A stretch of DNA of 64,000 nucleotides, from IMG/VR virus record IMGVR_UViG_3300028840_008153, positions 35,143-99,142 of that record; one strand, written 5' to 3'. Below the pieces are notes generated by a model. That model did no database searches, was not told where the DNA came from, and saw nothing but the letters and a program-made list of their open reading frames with translations. Positions 35,094 to 42,755 of the stretch are shown one piece after another. The translations under genes were made by a program, and so were the position numbers. Source of the stretch: a virus. How positions within the stretch are numbered: position 1 is the stretch's first letter; every line of letters starts with the position of its first letter.

Positions 35094-35713
35094 CTGTATC
35101 CCACCCTGTTTCTGCGAGTCTTCATGATGCCGGTCAAACTCTTTTCATCCCGGTCCACCTTGTTTTCGAGGCCGGGGCGCTGTTTTCGGCGTTGGCCCGC
35201 GCGGGCCTTCGCATTTCGGAGATGCTGCCGCATCCGGTCCAAATTCTGCTCCACGCGCGCGGGCGGCGCGGGCAGAGGCTCCGGCGGGGGCGGATGCTGT
35301 TGTTTGAAACCGGCCAGCGGGGGCGGAGGCATCGGAGGTCCGCCCGCGCCCGGGGTTCCGCCGGGCATCCCGCCCGGAGGCATCGGCCCCTGCGCGGTCT
35401 TCTTCAGCTTCGTGCCGATGGCCTGTTCGGCCTCCCGCATGAATGGCGAGTCCATGGCGAAGTCTGGGCGCACGCCGTACATCTCGCTGAGGCGGCGCTG
35501 CATGTGAAGGCGCTTGATGTACTCCTCCTTGAACTTGCGCTTCTTACGCAGGTGATGTCCAAGGAAAGGCGCCGCAACGAGCCCGGCGGATACCGGATAC
35601 ATCCACTTGGGGACATCGCCCCAAATGAAACTGCGCGCGGGCTGCGTGGCCTTCCACGCCCCTTTGAGGCCCTGCCAAGCCCTGCCAATGATGGCCTTCT
35701 TTTCCATGTCCAT
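35090..35713 (-). CDS. Membrane-anchored, proline-rich small virion protein
   Basis: 207 aa. An N-terminal amphipathic start (MDMEKKAIIGRAWQGLKGAW) precedes one hydrophobic span (MYPVSAGLVAAPFLGHHL, about residues 40-57). A basic coiled-coil-like helix follows, then a Pro/Gly/Met-rich linker (PMPPGGMPGGTPGAGGPPMP) and a very basic C-terminus. It overlaps the preceding and following genes. Composition resembles the other glycine- or proline-rich suspected internal proteins of this cluster. No family known to me. Confidence 0.5.
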   Translation of the reverse strand: MDMEKKAIIGRAWQGLKGAWKATQPARSFIWGDVPKWMYPVSAGLVAAPFLGHHLRKKRKFKEEYIKRLHMQRRLSEMYGVRPDFAMDSPFMREAEQAIGTKLKKTAQGPMPPGGMPGGTPGAGGPPMPPPPLAGFKQQHPPPPEPLPAPPARVEQNLDRMRQHLRNAKARAGQRRKQRPGLENKVDRDEKSLTGIMKTRRNRVGYS

Positions 35714-36598
35714 TTAGCGCACCGGGTTGTGTCGCCAGCCTCCAATCCTCTGGAAGCCGCCCTCGATGTTGATCTCGATCTTCTTCTGCCGCACGAATTC
35801 CTTGTACTCGTTGAGCCGGTCCATGCCCATCTTCATGTAGTCGGGCCACTTCTTCGTGTCAGCCACCGTCAGCCCGGCCGCCGAGTAGTCGAGGTCGTTG
35901 CGGCGCATCCACGTGGCCACCATGCGCATGACCTCGCCAACGACCGCCTCCATCCAGTGATACCGGAACGGGAAGTCCTCCATCGAGTAGATGCGCACGG
36001 GCGGAGGAACCTCGTTCCAGTATTCGATGGGCCGGCGGATCGCCCACATCAGCTCGATGTCGTCGTACTCCTTGGCATCGAGCAGGAAGTTCATCTCCGG
36101 GCACGTGTCCCGCAGGGCCAACCGGATCTCGGGCAGCGTGATCGTGCCACCCGGGTTGATGACCTCCAGGTTGGGAATGACCTCGTAGTAAAATGGGAAT
36201 AGCTTCCGAATTACGCCGTTCTGCCAGATCACGGCCATCGCCGTCCAAATGCCAACCCGCTGTGACTCGGTGGCCGTCACGGCCAGCGTCACCTTTCCGA
36301 TTTGTGCGTCGGCGGTGGAAGGCGTCTCGCACATCTTCTGAAACCAGTAGTTGACGTCCTCGGGTCGGGCCTTGGTCGTGATCTGTACGCCGTGAGTGGG
36401 GCTGTCGGAAGACGAGGACGAAGAGCTTGAGGACGAATCCTCCCCAATTCCATACTGGGTCAGATCGATGACCTCGCCCGTGCGGGGGTCCTTCAACTCC
36501 AACGTCACGTCCCCTTCGGCGCACTGGCCGATGGACGTGAAGGGGATCTTGTTCGGACAGACCCCTACGGATTCCAGACAGTCATTGGCAAAAGGCAT
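35714..36598 (-). CDS. Head-tail connector-region protein with ten-serine tract
   Basis: 294 aa. The N-terminal third is beta-rich (CAEGDVTLELKDPRTGEVID) and ends in a run of ten serines (about 36410-36440). The next domain has strands (GKVTLAVTATESQRVGIWTA), and the C-terminal part is helical and aromatic (FPFRYHWMEAVVGEVMRMVA, then YMKMGMDRLNEYKEFVRQKK). First gene after the terminator at 36614-36643. The family is unknown to me; the location between capsid genes and tail genes favours a neck protein. Confidence 0.5.
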   Translation of the reverse strand: MPFANDCLESVGVCPNKIPFTSIGQCAEGDVTLELKDPRTGEVIDLTQYGIGEDSSSSSSSSSSDSPTHGVQITTKARPEDVNYWFQKMCETPSTADAQIGKVTLAVTATESQRVGIWTAMAVIWQNGVIRKLFPFYYEVIPNLEVINPGGTITLPEIRLALRDTCPEMNFLLDAKEYDDIELMWAIRRPIEYWNEVPPPVRIYSMEDFPFRYHWMEAVVGEVMRMVATWMRRNDLDYSAAGLTVADTKKWPDYMKMGMDRLNEYKEFVRQKKIEINIEGGFQRIGGWRHNPVR

Positions 36599-36613
36599 CG
36601 GTTCTTCCTAAGA

Positions 36614-36643
36614 AAACGCCCGGCCAGAAGCGGCCGGGCGTTT
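36614..36643 (-). terminator. Strong intrinsic terminator between capsid and neck genes
   Basis: A perfect 12-bp inverted repeat (AAACGCCCGGCC and GGCCGGGCGTTT) with a 6-base loop. On the minus strand it ends in TTTTC. It lies after the 82-aa gene and before the ATG at 36598. The stem is palindromic at its A/T ends, so it could also act on the plus strand. Confidence 0.75.
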
Positions 36644-36692
36644 GCCTGCGTCTCGTTCGGCCAAATCACCTGGCCTAACCTGATTGTCTCGC

Positions 36693-36941
36693 CTAGCTGG
36701 AGCTGGAGGACGCGGCCGGTTCCGGCAGTTCCTCCACGGTGATGTCACCGTTCTCCTGCATTTCGGAGAAGGCCGACATTTCCGTCGGTCGACCATAGCG
36801 ACCACGGCCTCCTGCCAGAATCGTGCGCAGGTCGCCGTTCATGGTGTACGACGCCCCATCAGCGATCTCGACGCCATGTGGCGGAATGAAGCCGAACATC
36901 CGGCTCGCGCCCATGTTGTTGGTGATTTTCGTTCGGGCCAT
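36693..36941 (-). CDS. Small capsid-cluster protein ending in five serines
   Basis: 82 aa from the ATG at 36939-36941 (GGAGAG upstream); the longer frame overlaps the previous gene and is rejected. Sequence MARTKITNNMGASRMFGFIP, then GVEIADGASYTMNGDLRTIL, is a compact beta-type protein, as in small capsid decoration or linker subunits. It ends PEPAASSSSS and stop. A strong terminator follows, so it closes the capsid transcription unit. Confidence 0.55.
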   Translation of the reverse strand: MARTKITNNMGASRMFGFIPPHGVEIADGASYTMNGDLRTILAGGRGRYGRPTEMSAFSEMQENGDITVEELPEPAASSSSS

Positions 36942-36952
36942 CGTAGCCTCTC

Positions 36953-37435
36953 CTATGAAGCGTGCTGTTCTCTCAATTGGATGTGACCGCTTCCTGTCAC
37001 CGCCGAGATCGTGAACTTGTACTGCCCCGGCGGGATGTCCTTGACGATCCACAATTCGGAACCGGTCACGGTTTTCTCGTCTACCTTCACCCACTCTCCG
37101 GTTGCGGGCAGTGTGGCCGCCGCAGAGGAACTGGATGAAGACGAGCCCTCGTACGTCACTCCCTCCGTCGTGATGTTGGCCTTCATCCAGGCTTCCACCG
37201 TGACGGAAGAGAATCCTTCCACGATGATGGCCATGTCAATCTGGGCGTTACGCCCGTACTGATTGACGTCGGCCTGGCCAAGCCCCACATCCACGATCTG
37301 TTTCGGAGGACTCTCCGTGTTCAGCTCGGGAATGTCGGCGTCCTGCGGGCCGGAGTCGACTGCCGACAGCTCCGAGCGATACACCGCTCGGCGCGTGACG
37401 TAGTCAGCGTTGTCCTGAACGCGTTTGCCGGGCAT
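36953..37435 (-). CDS. Capsid-cluster beta-rich protein with polyserine insertion
   Basis: 160 aa. N-terminus basic (MPGKRVQDNADYVTRRAVYR). The middle, NAQIDMAIIVEGFSSVTVEAW, and the end, PPGQYKFTISAVTGSGHIQL, are strands of a beta sandwich, split by a seven-serine run followed by AAA near residue 100. Looks like an outer capsid fibre or decoration protein with an Ig-like fold; inference from pattern and position behind the major capsid gene. Confidence 0.5.
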   Translation of the reverse strand: MPGKRVQDNADYVTRRAVYRSELSAVDSGPQDADIPELNTESPPKQIVDVGLGQADVNQYGRNAQIDMAIIVEGFSSVTVEAWMKANITTEGVTYEGSSSSSSSAAATLPATGEWVKVDEKTVTGSELWIVKDIPPGQYKFTISAVTGSGHIQLREQHAS

Positions 37436-37460
37436 GGGTCTCCCCAGTTGCTAGGGTCGG

Positions 37461-37790
37461 TTACTGCGAGACGCCCTTCAGCGCCTCTCGGATTTCCTGG
37501 ACCCGGCCCAGGTGCGCCGCTGCTTCCTTGACGCGCTCGTCGTTGTTCTCGACGGCTTCCTGCTCTTGGACGCCCAGCGCCTGCTTCAAGGTCAGGTTCG
37601 CCTGCTTGATTCGGTTGGTCCCCTGCTTCTGCAGGGTCTGCTTGACCAGAGAAGTGGTCTCAAGCGCATCGTTGAGAGTCTCGGGGTCGCTGATCTCGAC
37701 GCCCAATTCCCCGCACTTTTCCACAAAGGCGGGAATGTAGACCTCCCGGTAAAGCAGCGCCTGCTCACCGGTCATCTGTTCCTTGCTCAT
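37461..37790 (-). CDS. Small helical capsid-cluster protein
   Basis: 109 aa, almost entirely helical and charged (MSKEQMTGEQALLYREVYIP, then SLVKQTLQKQGTNRIKQANL, then ERVKEAAAHLGRVQEIREAL). It lies directly after the major capsid gene and its trailing hairpins. Might be a scaffold-like or head-completion helper. No family recognised. Confidence 0.5.
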   Translation of the reverse strand: MSKEQMTGEQALLYREVYIPAFVEKCGELGVEISDPETLNDALETTSLVKQTLQKQGTNRIKQANLTLKQALGVQEQEAVENNDERVKEAAAHLGRVQEIREALKGVSQ

Positions 37791-37828
37791 GGGAATCTCC
37801 CTGTCGCGCCGTAAGGTTCGTTACTGCT

Positions 37829-37867
37829 GGCAGGCGGCTGATAGCTAAAAGAAATCAGCCGCCCGCC
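37829..37867 (-). other. Strong hairpin downstream of the major capsid gene
   Basis: A 14-bp stem with one G-U pair; the ATCAGCCGCC arm pairs perfectly with GGCGGCTGAT across an 11-base loop. No T-tract follows on the minus strand, so it is more likely an mRNA-stabilising or processing structure, or a factor-dependent terminator. Confidence 0.5.
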
Positions 37868-37878
37868 AAAGTCCACGA

Positions 37879-37894
37879 CCAGCCAGGAGGCTGG
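37879..37894 (-). other. Second hairpin just after the capsid stop codon
   Basis: CCAGCC and GGCTGG flank a 4-base loop. It sits immediately after the TAA at 37896-37898, in tandem with the larger hairpin at 37829-37867. Confidence 0.4.
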
Positions 37895-37895
37895 C

Positions 37896-38843
37896 TTAGG
37901 GCTCGAAGTCCACGCGGCCCACGGCGGCCACGTTTGCAATGGCGCTGCCGATGGACTCGTACGCGAAGAACTCAAGCATGTAAGCCTCGCGCTTGACAAA
38001 CATTGTGGTATCTTCGAGCACGAAAAATTTGCCCATGAACTTGGGCTCGGCGAACAGGAAGATGGTGCTGTCTTCCACCAGGTTCCGCTTGATCGTGATG
38101 ATCCAGCGGACGCCCATCAGCTCGCGCTCGGCGAAGCCGGTGCGGAACAGCTCTTCCGAGAGGTCGCCGCCCATCTCGTCCCGACCGAACTTCACAATGT
38201 CCCAGATGGTGACATTGTTGATCAGGATCGTCGCAGGGTTCAGGTGCGACGGGGTTCGAGGCAGAACCTTCATCGCCTCGGCGAGGGTGTCACGGGTGAC
38301 CCCGCCCGGAATGCCGACCCACTGGGCAACGCCCGTGGACGACAGGACCGAGTTCTTCGCCACCAAGAGCGTGTTGACGACGGCGATGGCCTTGCCATCT
38401 TCCTCAGCCAGCATGTCCTTGATGGAGTTGTCCGACAGGATCTGCCGGATGTCCATGTCGTACGTGCGAAGCTCGTCGACGTCCTTGGTGAAGCGCGGGG
38501 TGAGAATCCGATCGAACATCACGCGGTAGCGAGGACCACGGATGTACCGGTTCATTGGCAGGGTGGCGAAAGGAACGCTGATCGCCTCAGGCGAGTTGGG
38601 TTCCTTGTCGATCACCTTGACGGGCTTGTCCGTGTCCACCTGGCGGTCAAGCTCATCGTTGGTCATCTGAACCGGAGGAAGAATCCGGCGCCAGAACCCA
38701 TCTTCGCGCATCCTTACGCGCGTATAGTCATTGATGGCGTCCTGCGCCTCCTTGATGTGCTGCGTGTCCCCGGAACCCAGCTTTTCAAGAAAAGCCTCGT
38801 TCACCATCCGGGGGGAGGGGTCTTGGATGGCTGTTCCGCTCAC
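37896..38843 (-). CDS. Major capsid protein (HK97-fold candidate)
   Basis: 315 aa. GTG start at 38841-38843 with AAGGAG 7 bases upstream. N-terminal arm (VNEAFLEKLGSGDTQHIKEA), then DGFWRRILPPVQMTNDELDR, a beta stretch PNSPEAISVPFATLPMNRYI, and a long spine-like helix segment (KDVDELRTYDMDIRQILSDN). A late DLSEELFRTGFAERELMGVR and FVLEDTTMFVKREAYMLEFF fit P-domain strands. It follows protease, scaffold and accessory genes in the classical order, has its own promoter and is flanked by hairpins, as expected for the most abundant protein. Identity inferred from order and pattern. Confidence 0.7.
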   Translation of the reverse strand: MSGTAIQDPSPRMVNEAFLEKLGSGDTQHIKEAQDAINDYTRVRMREDGFWRRILPPVQMTNDELDRQVDTDKPVKVIDKEPNSPEAISVPFATLPMNRYIRGPRYRVMFDRILTPRFTKDVDELRTYDMDIRQILSDNSIKDMLAEEDGKAIAVVNTLLVAKNSVLSSTGVAQWVGIPGGVTRDTLAEAMKVLPRTPSHLNPATILINNVTIWDIVKFGRDEMGGDLSEELFRTGFAERELMGVRWIITIKRNLVEDSTIFLFAEPKFMGKFFVLEDTTMFVKREAYMLEFFAYESIGSAIANVAAVGRVDFEP

Positions 38844-38879
38844 GGTAGTTCTCCTTGATCCGTCAAGCCTTTCGAAGAT

Positions 38880-38909
38880 GCGGGTGGCGCTCTGGTGGCG
38901 CCAACCCGC
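38880..38909 (-). other. Stable hairpin in the major capsid mRNA leader
   Basis: GCGGGTTGGCGC and GCGCCACCCGC form an 11-bp stem with one bulged base. It lies between the promoter at 38927-38955 and the GTG at 38843. No T-tract follows. A 5' stem could protect the capsid transcript from decay. Confidence 0.45.
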
Positions 38910-38926
38910 TCGTTACTCGCAACAGA

Positions 38927-38955
38927 AATGTACGGCCTCACACCGCTCGCGTCAA
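38927..38955 (-). promoter_or_regulatory. Sigma70-type promoter upstream of the major capsid gene
   Basis: Minus-strand TTGACG (38950-38955), 17-base spacer, TACATT (38927-38932). The -35 is 5/6 and the -10 is 4/6. It lies in the 114-base gap directly before the capsid gene, so an extra start for the most needed protein makes sense. Confidence 0.5.
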
Positions 38956-38957
38956 TA

Positions 38958-39470
38958 CTACGCTCGCTGCGGCATGTACACAGGCCAGAAACGAACGACG
39001 GTCTTGCCGTGGTCGTTCGTGATCGGCCCTGAATCGCTGACCACGCCCACGATCATGTCCGTCGCGTGATCGATGGTGGTCACCTTCAGCTTGCCTTGAG
39101 TGTCGCCGGCCGCGTTCTCGGCGGTCAGCACGGCATTGGGCGTGAAAGAAACGCCCGAGAACTCGGTGGATTCAAGCTCGTAGGCGCCGGTCGCAACCAG
39201 TGCCATGAGCACGCCACCACTGAGGTTTCCGACGTCGGAGTTGACGTCGAAGTCGTTCTGCGACTGGAACGCGAACAGCGGCATCGCGCCATTGGCGCAA
39301 CCGCGCTGATACTTCCCGTCCGCATCCAGCGAAACGCACATCCCTGCGATGATGCCCGTGACACCATCGGCGATTTCAGCGTGTTTGTCCAGAGCCGTGA
39401 TCGACGGCCAACCCTTCACGGGGTTAAGCTCGTGATCGAACATCTGGGCGGGAGTCAGAGTGCCCGGCAT
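38958..39470 (-). CDS. Capsid accessory (decoration-type) protein
   Basis: 170 aa from the ATG at 39468-39470 (GGAGGA 7 bases upstream; the upstream ATG is rejected). MPGTLTPAQMFDHELNPVKG leads to small beta-rich modules (TGIIAGMCVSLDADGKYQRG, then MPLFAFQSQNDFDVNSDVGN, then LMALVATGAYELESTEFSGV) that resemble capsid head-fibre or decoration proteins with repeated short strands. It sits between the scaffold region and the major capsid gene, the usual place for decoration proteins. Confidence 0.6.
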   Translation of the reverse strand: MPGTLTPAQMFDHELNPVKGWPSITALDKHAEIADGVTGIIAGMCVSLDADGKYQRGCANGAMPLFAFQSQNDFDVNSDVGNLSGGVLMALVATGAYELESTEFSGVSFTPNAVLTAENAAGDTQGKLKVTTIDHATDMIVGVVSDSGPITNDHGKTVVRFWPVYMPQRA

Positions 39471-39530
39471 TGCTGTATCCTCCATCCATTGGGTAAAAGC
39501 CTAACCAGCGAAGGTGCGCAGCTTCGGAGA

Positions 39531-39926
39531 TCAGAAGCCCATGGCCGCAAGGAACTTGCGGTCGGCCTCCTCCATCCTCGTGTTGCGCGCGAAAGAAGGC
39601 GTCAGGCTTGCCTGCTTTTCCCCGTCCTGGCCTTCACCAGCGGGACCGCCCATCTTTGGGGGCTCCTCGCCGTCCGCCACCTTTTGAGGGGTGGATCTCT
39701 CTGCGGTTTTCTTCAACGCCGCCAGGACCTTGCCATGGTCCAGTGCAGCCTCGATCGCCTGTTCCCGGCGATTCTCGGCTACGTAGCCGCGCTTGATGAG
39801 GAAGTCCACAACCTGCGGGGCTTCCTCTTTGACCGTGGACGCTACCTCTGCCTGCTTCTCGATAAGGGGAAGCGTTGTCTCCAGGTAGTCGACCATGGCG
39901 CCAGCGATCTCTGGAGTGAGTTCCAT
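39531..39926 (-). CDS. Small capsid-cluster protein
   Basis: 131 aa. Helical N-terminus (MELTPEIAGAMVDYLETTLP, then LIEKQAEVAST, which recalls the shared tag), an aminoterminal domain with VVDFLIKRGYVAENRREQAI like a small helix-turn-helix, and a Gly/Pro linker with a charged end (FARNTRMEEADRKFLAAMGF). It lies between scaffold and decoration genes. Possibly a capsid core or scaffold-associated protein. Confidence 0.5.
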   Translation of the reverse strand: MELTPEIAGAMVDYLETTLPLIEKQAEVASTVKEEAPQVVDFLIKRGYVAENRREQAIEAALDHGKVLAALKKTAERSTPQKVADGEEPPKMGGPAGEGQDGEKQASLTPSFARNTRMEEADRKFLAAMGF

Positions 39927-39981
39927 GATTTCTTCGCTCCTAATTCACCTGGTCCGTACTGCCGTTTCTTCCCTGTCGTCC

Positions 39982-41247
39982 TTACCGGGAGAGCAGGGCC
40001 ATTAGTCTCTGTTTGGCCTTGAGCTTCGTACTGGCCTCTTTGGGCACTTCCTCTTCCGCGCCGGTTTCCTCAGCGACGGCTTCCGCGCCCTCTTCGGTGG
40101 GCATCTCTTCGCCCATTCCGCCTTCGCCTTCGGCGAGTGCGGCCAGCTCTTCAGGACCGACACCGGCCTCCTCAAGAGCGTCAGCCAGGAGTTCAAGGGC
40201 GACAGCCTCATCACCACCCCCTTCGCCCAAGGCAGCCTCTTCGTCCATCAGCGCCTCGGCGGGAACGCCCTCGCCCATTCCCTCTTCGGGAGCCGGACCC
40301 AAATCCATGGGCGGCTGAGCGAGCTTGGCGAGAGCCGCCTGCTTCTCGGCGGCGGCCTTCTCCTGGCCTTTGTTTATGCCACCGAGGAAGTCAGCCAGCA
40401 GAACAGCATCCTGCTGAGCGGTTTTGATGATGCCTTCCAACCGCGCGTTGACGGCCGTGGTTTCCTCTTCGGCCTGCTTTCCGAAGCCCATCTGCTCGGC
40501 GAGGAGCCCAGCGGCCATGTAACCGGCCTCTGCGTCCTCTCGATATTTCTCGGCGGCTTCCTTCTTGAGTTCCTCAGCGGTCTTCTCAACCTCGGCGGTC
40601 TTTTCGCCTTCGGTCTTGTCGGCCGCTTCCTTCTCCTTGTCTTTGGACGTCGGGACCTTTTCCTTGTCACCGGCGTCCGACGCTGGAGAAGGGACCTCTT
40701 CGCCCTCCTTCTTCTGGGCGTTTTCGGAAGCGCCTTCATCCGTGTCGGTGTTCTCAGCGGCCGTCTTGCCCATGGCTTCGGCAAGCAGACCCAGCAGCTT
40801 GTTGCCGCTGTCGATGGCGGCGCCGTACTTGGCGTCTTCACCGCTGAAGGTTTGGTTGGAGGGATGTCCGGCGGAAGCGTCACCCGCACCGCTCTCGGCA
40901 GGGCCGTCCTTGTCGGGCTTGGGCTTTGCGACGTTGCCCTTCACCTCGTCGGCGGCCTGCGATTGGGTGCCGATGCTGTCGGCCTGGTTTTCACTGCTGG
41001 CCGCGTTCGCATCTTCCTGGCCGGTGTTTCCAAGAACGCCGTAGTCCTTCTCGACGTCCGATTCGTTCTCTGCGGAGCGCGATCCTTCTCGCGCGGGCTG
41101 GGTCCCGTCGTCCGCGTTCATAACCGGATGCGCGGTCGGTTCGGACCCGTCAGTGGCTTTCTTCTGGGCGGCGCGTTTCTCAGCGCGGATCTTCTCCAGA
41201 AGATTGTCCATCAGGCCAAAAACCTGACCCGTTGTTTCCTTGCTCAT
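39982..41247 (-). CDS. Capsid scaffolding protein
   Basis: 421 aa. Start at ATG 41245-41247 with GAGGAGG upstream; 14 in-frame residues before it are rejected. Extremely acidic and Ala/Glu/Lys-rich, mostly predicted helix, no Cys, with a basic C-terminal helix (STKLKAKQRLMALLSR) such as binds capsid subunits. It follows the protease gene and precedes the capsid gene, as scaffolds do. Likely digested by the protease after assembly. Confidence 0.75.
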   Translation of the reverse strand: MSKETTGQVFGLMDNLLEKIRAEKRAAQKKATDGSEPTAHPVMNADDGTQPAREGSRSAENESDVEKDYGVLGNTGQEDANAASSENQADSIGTQSQAADEVKGNVAKPKPDKDGPAESGAGDASAGHPSNQTFSGEDAKYGAAIDSGNKLLGLLAEAMGKTAAENTDTDEGASENAQKKEGEEVPSPASDAGDKEKVPTSKDKEKEAADKTEGEKTAEVEKTAEELKKEAAEKYREDAEAGYMAAGLLAEQMGFGKQAEEETTAVNARLEGIIKTAQQDAVLLADFLGGINKGQEKAAAEKQAALAKLAQPPMDLGPAPEEGMGEGVPAEALMDEEAALGEGGGDEAVALELLADALEEAGVGPEELAALAEGEGGMGEEMPTEEGAEAVAEETGAEEEVPKEASTKLKAKQRLMALLSR

Positions 41248-41294
41248 GTATCGGCCTCCTCGCTGAGTGGACGTGCCCTTTATCCGCAATCTGA

Positions 41295-42755
41295 TCAGAC
41301 TTTAAGGTAATTACGCACGACTGTCAACCCGGCGGACAGGGGGTTTGTCCCCACAGACTCCAAAAAGGATAACTGGTACTTGGCATACTCCTTGGCCAGC
41401 TTTTGGATTTCAGGCGATACAGCGGCAGAAAGCTGGGAAGCCGTCTTGGGAAGACCCGGGGAAACACCCTTGATGATGGTCACATGCACTCGTCCCCGAG
41501 TAGGTCCCTCAGCCAGTGAGTGGCCGCCCACCAGCCCGCCAACGACGTCCCTGATCTGCCGTGGTATCGCAGTGCTTGCCGGATCGTATGCGGAATCCGC
41601 AGCACATTCTTCAATGCCTCCGTTTTGGAGAAGCCGATTGTACAGCCCGGGCAACGCTTCCTCGACCATGTCAGCGCCGTCCGAAGCGGGGGCATCCCCC
41701 GCCACCAGCCGCAGAAAATCCCGCACCGAGAGGCAAATCTGTGCCGAGGCGAGTCCTTGTAAAGCCGTTCCCAGCTGAGTGCTACGCAGCTTCTCCATCT
41801 CGTCAGCAGGGATCTGCTCTTGTGGACAGGCGCTCATCAAATTGGCGATTTGCGCGTTGTCCTCGCCTCGTGCCACACCTTCGATCAGCTTCTCAATGGC
41901 CGCCAGTTTCCTGGCTGACGCCACCTTCTGTGCGGCGGCTGGGCCGCCCTGATACAGGACGGCATCAGGAGCCGAGACACCCAACATCTCGGCCAGCCTT
42001 GCTCCGCCGACGGGCTCCTTCAGCCCGCCCATCGCCGCTACCTTCTGCAGCGAGTAGGCAATGCGATCCGCCGGCTTTATGACCTTACTGATGTCAAAGA
42101 AATTGGGTACGTCATTGATGGCCGTGGACTGATGGCCGGACTTCATCATCTCGGTCATGTGGTTGGCCAAATGACCGCAGTATTCACCACGATTCGAAGC
42201 CTTGTTTCCACAGATCGCGCAGATGTCGTAGGCCACCTTGCAGGCCATCGAAAAGGGAATGTCCTTGCCGCTTGCGAGCTTCTGAAGATCGTTCTCCCAC
42301 TCTCTGTTGTGGGGCACACGAATGATCAGTTCCACCCGATTCATGTCCGGGTTGAACGCGGCTTCCTTCACGTCTCCGATGCGGCCCTTGGGGTCCTTGT
42401 TTTTATGGTGTTTGAAGACGTGTCCGTTGAGGAAGGTCCGGTAGTGTCCGAGCAGCCCGTCGGCCAACTTGATGACGGGGTTCACGCCCTTCTTGGGTTC
42501 GGGCAGATGAAACTCACACGCCTGCTTGTTGAAGCTGTCACCGTTGCGATTGGTGCCGTAGGACTCCATGGCACCAAGAGCGATCAGGTGCAAGTAGGAG
42601 TGCCCGGGCTCGGGCCGGATGCGGCCGATCTCGTTGGTGAGCACGGCCGCCCGCTTCTGCATCCACGAACGGTCCACGCCACGGGAATGCACGTCCATCA
42701 GACGCGCGACCGGGGCGTCAAAGTCGAAGTCGCTCGGGCGGATGACCTTGATCAT
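41295..42755 (-). CDS. Prohead maturation protease with embedded zinc knuckle
   Basis: 486 aa, long for the family. Residues 105-172 show the protease pattern: HVFKHHKNKDPKGRIGDVKE (candidate catalytic His116 or His117), then MNRVELIIRVPHN strands, then GKDIPFSMACKV with candidate nucleophile Ser169 where HK97-type proteases have SIGF. Directly after comes CAICGNKASNRGEYCGH, a CxxC...CxH knuckle (179-195). An N-terminal TNRNGDSF motif is also present. The C-terminal half (about 230-486) is helical and may be an assembly domain removed by self-cleavage. Next genes: scaffold and capsid. This would also process tagged cargo if the tag is a cleavage signal. Confidence 0.72.
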   Translation of the reverse strand: MIKVIRPSDFDFDAPVARLMDVHSRGVDRSWMQKRAAVLTNEIGRIRPEPGHSYLHLIALGAMESYGTNRNGDSFNKQACEFHLPEPKKGVNPVIKLADGLLGHYRTFLNGHVFKHHKNKDPKGRIGDVKEAAFNPDMNRVELIIRVPHNREWENDLQKLASGKDIPFSMACKVAYDICAICGNKASNRGEYCGHLANHMTEMMKSGHQSTAINDVPNFFDISKVIKPADRIAYSLQKVAAMGGLKEPVGGARLAEMLGVSAPDAVLYQGGPAAAQKVASARKLAAIEKLIEGVARGEDNAQIANLMSACPQEQIPADEMEKLRSTQLGTALQGLASAQICLSVRDFLRLVAGDAPASDGADMVEEALPGLYNRLLQNGGIEECAADSAYDPASTAIPRQIRDVVGGLVGGHSLAEGPTRGRVHVTIIKGVSPGLPKTASQLSAAVSPEIQKLAKEYAKYQLSFLESVGTNPLSAGLTVVRNYLKV

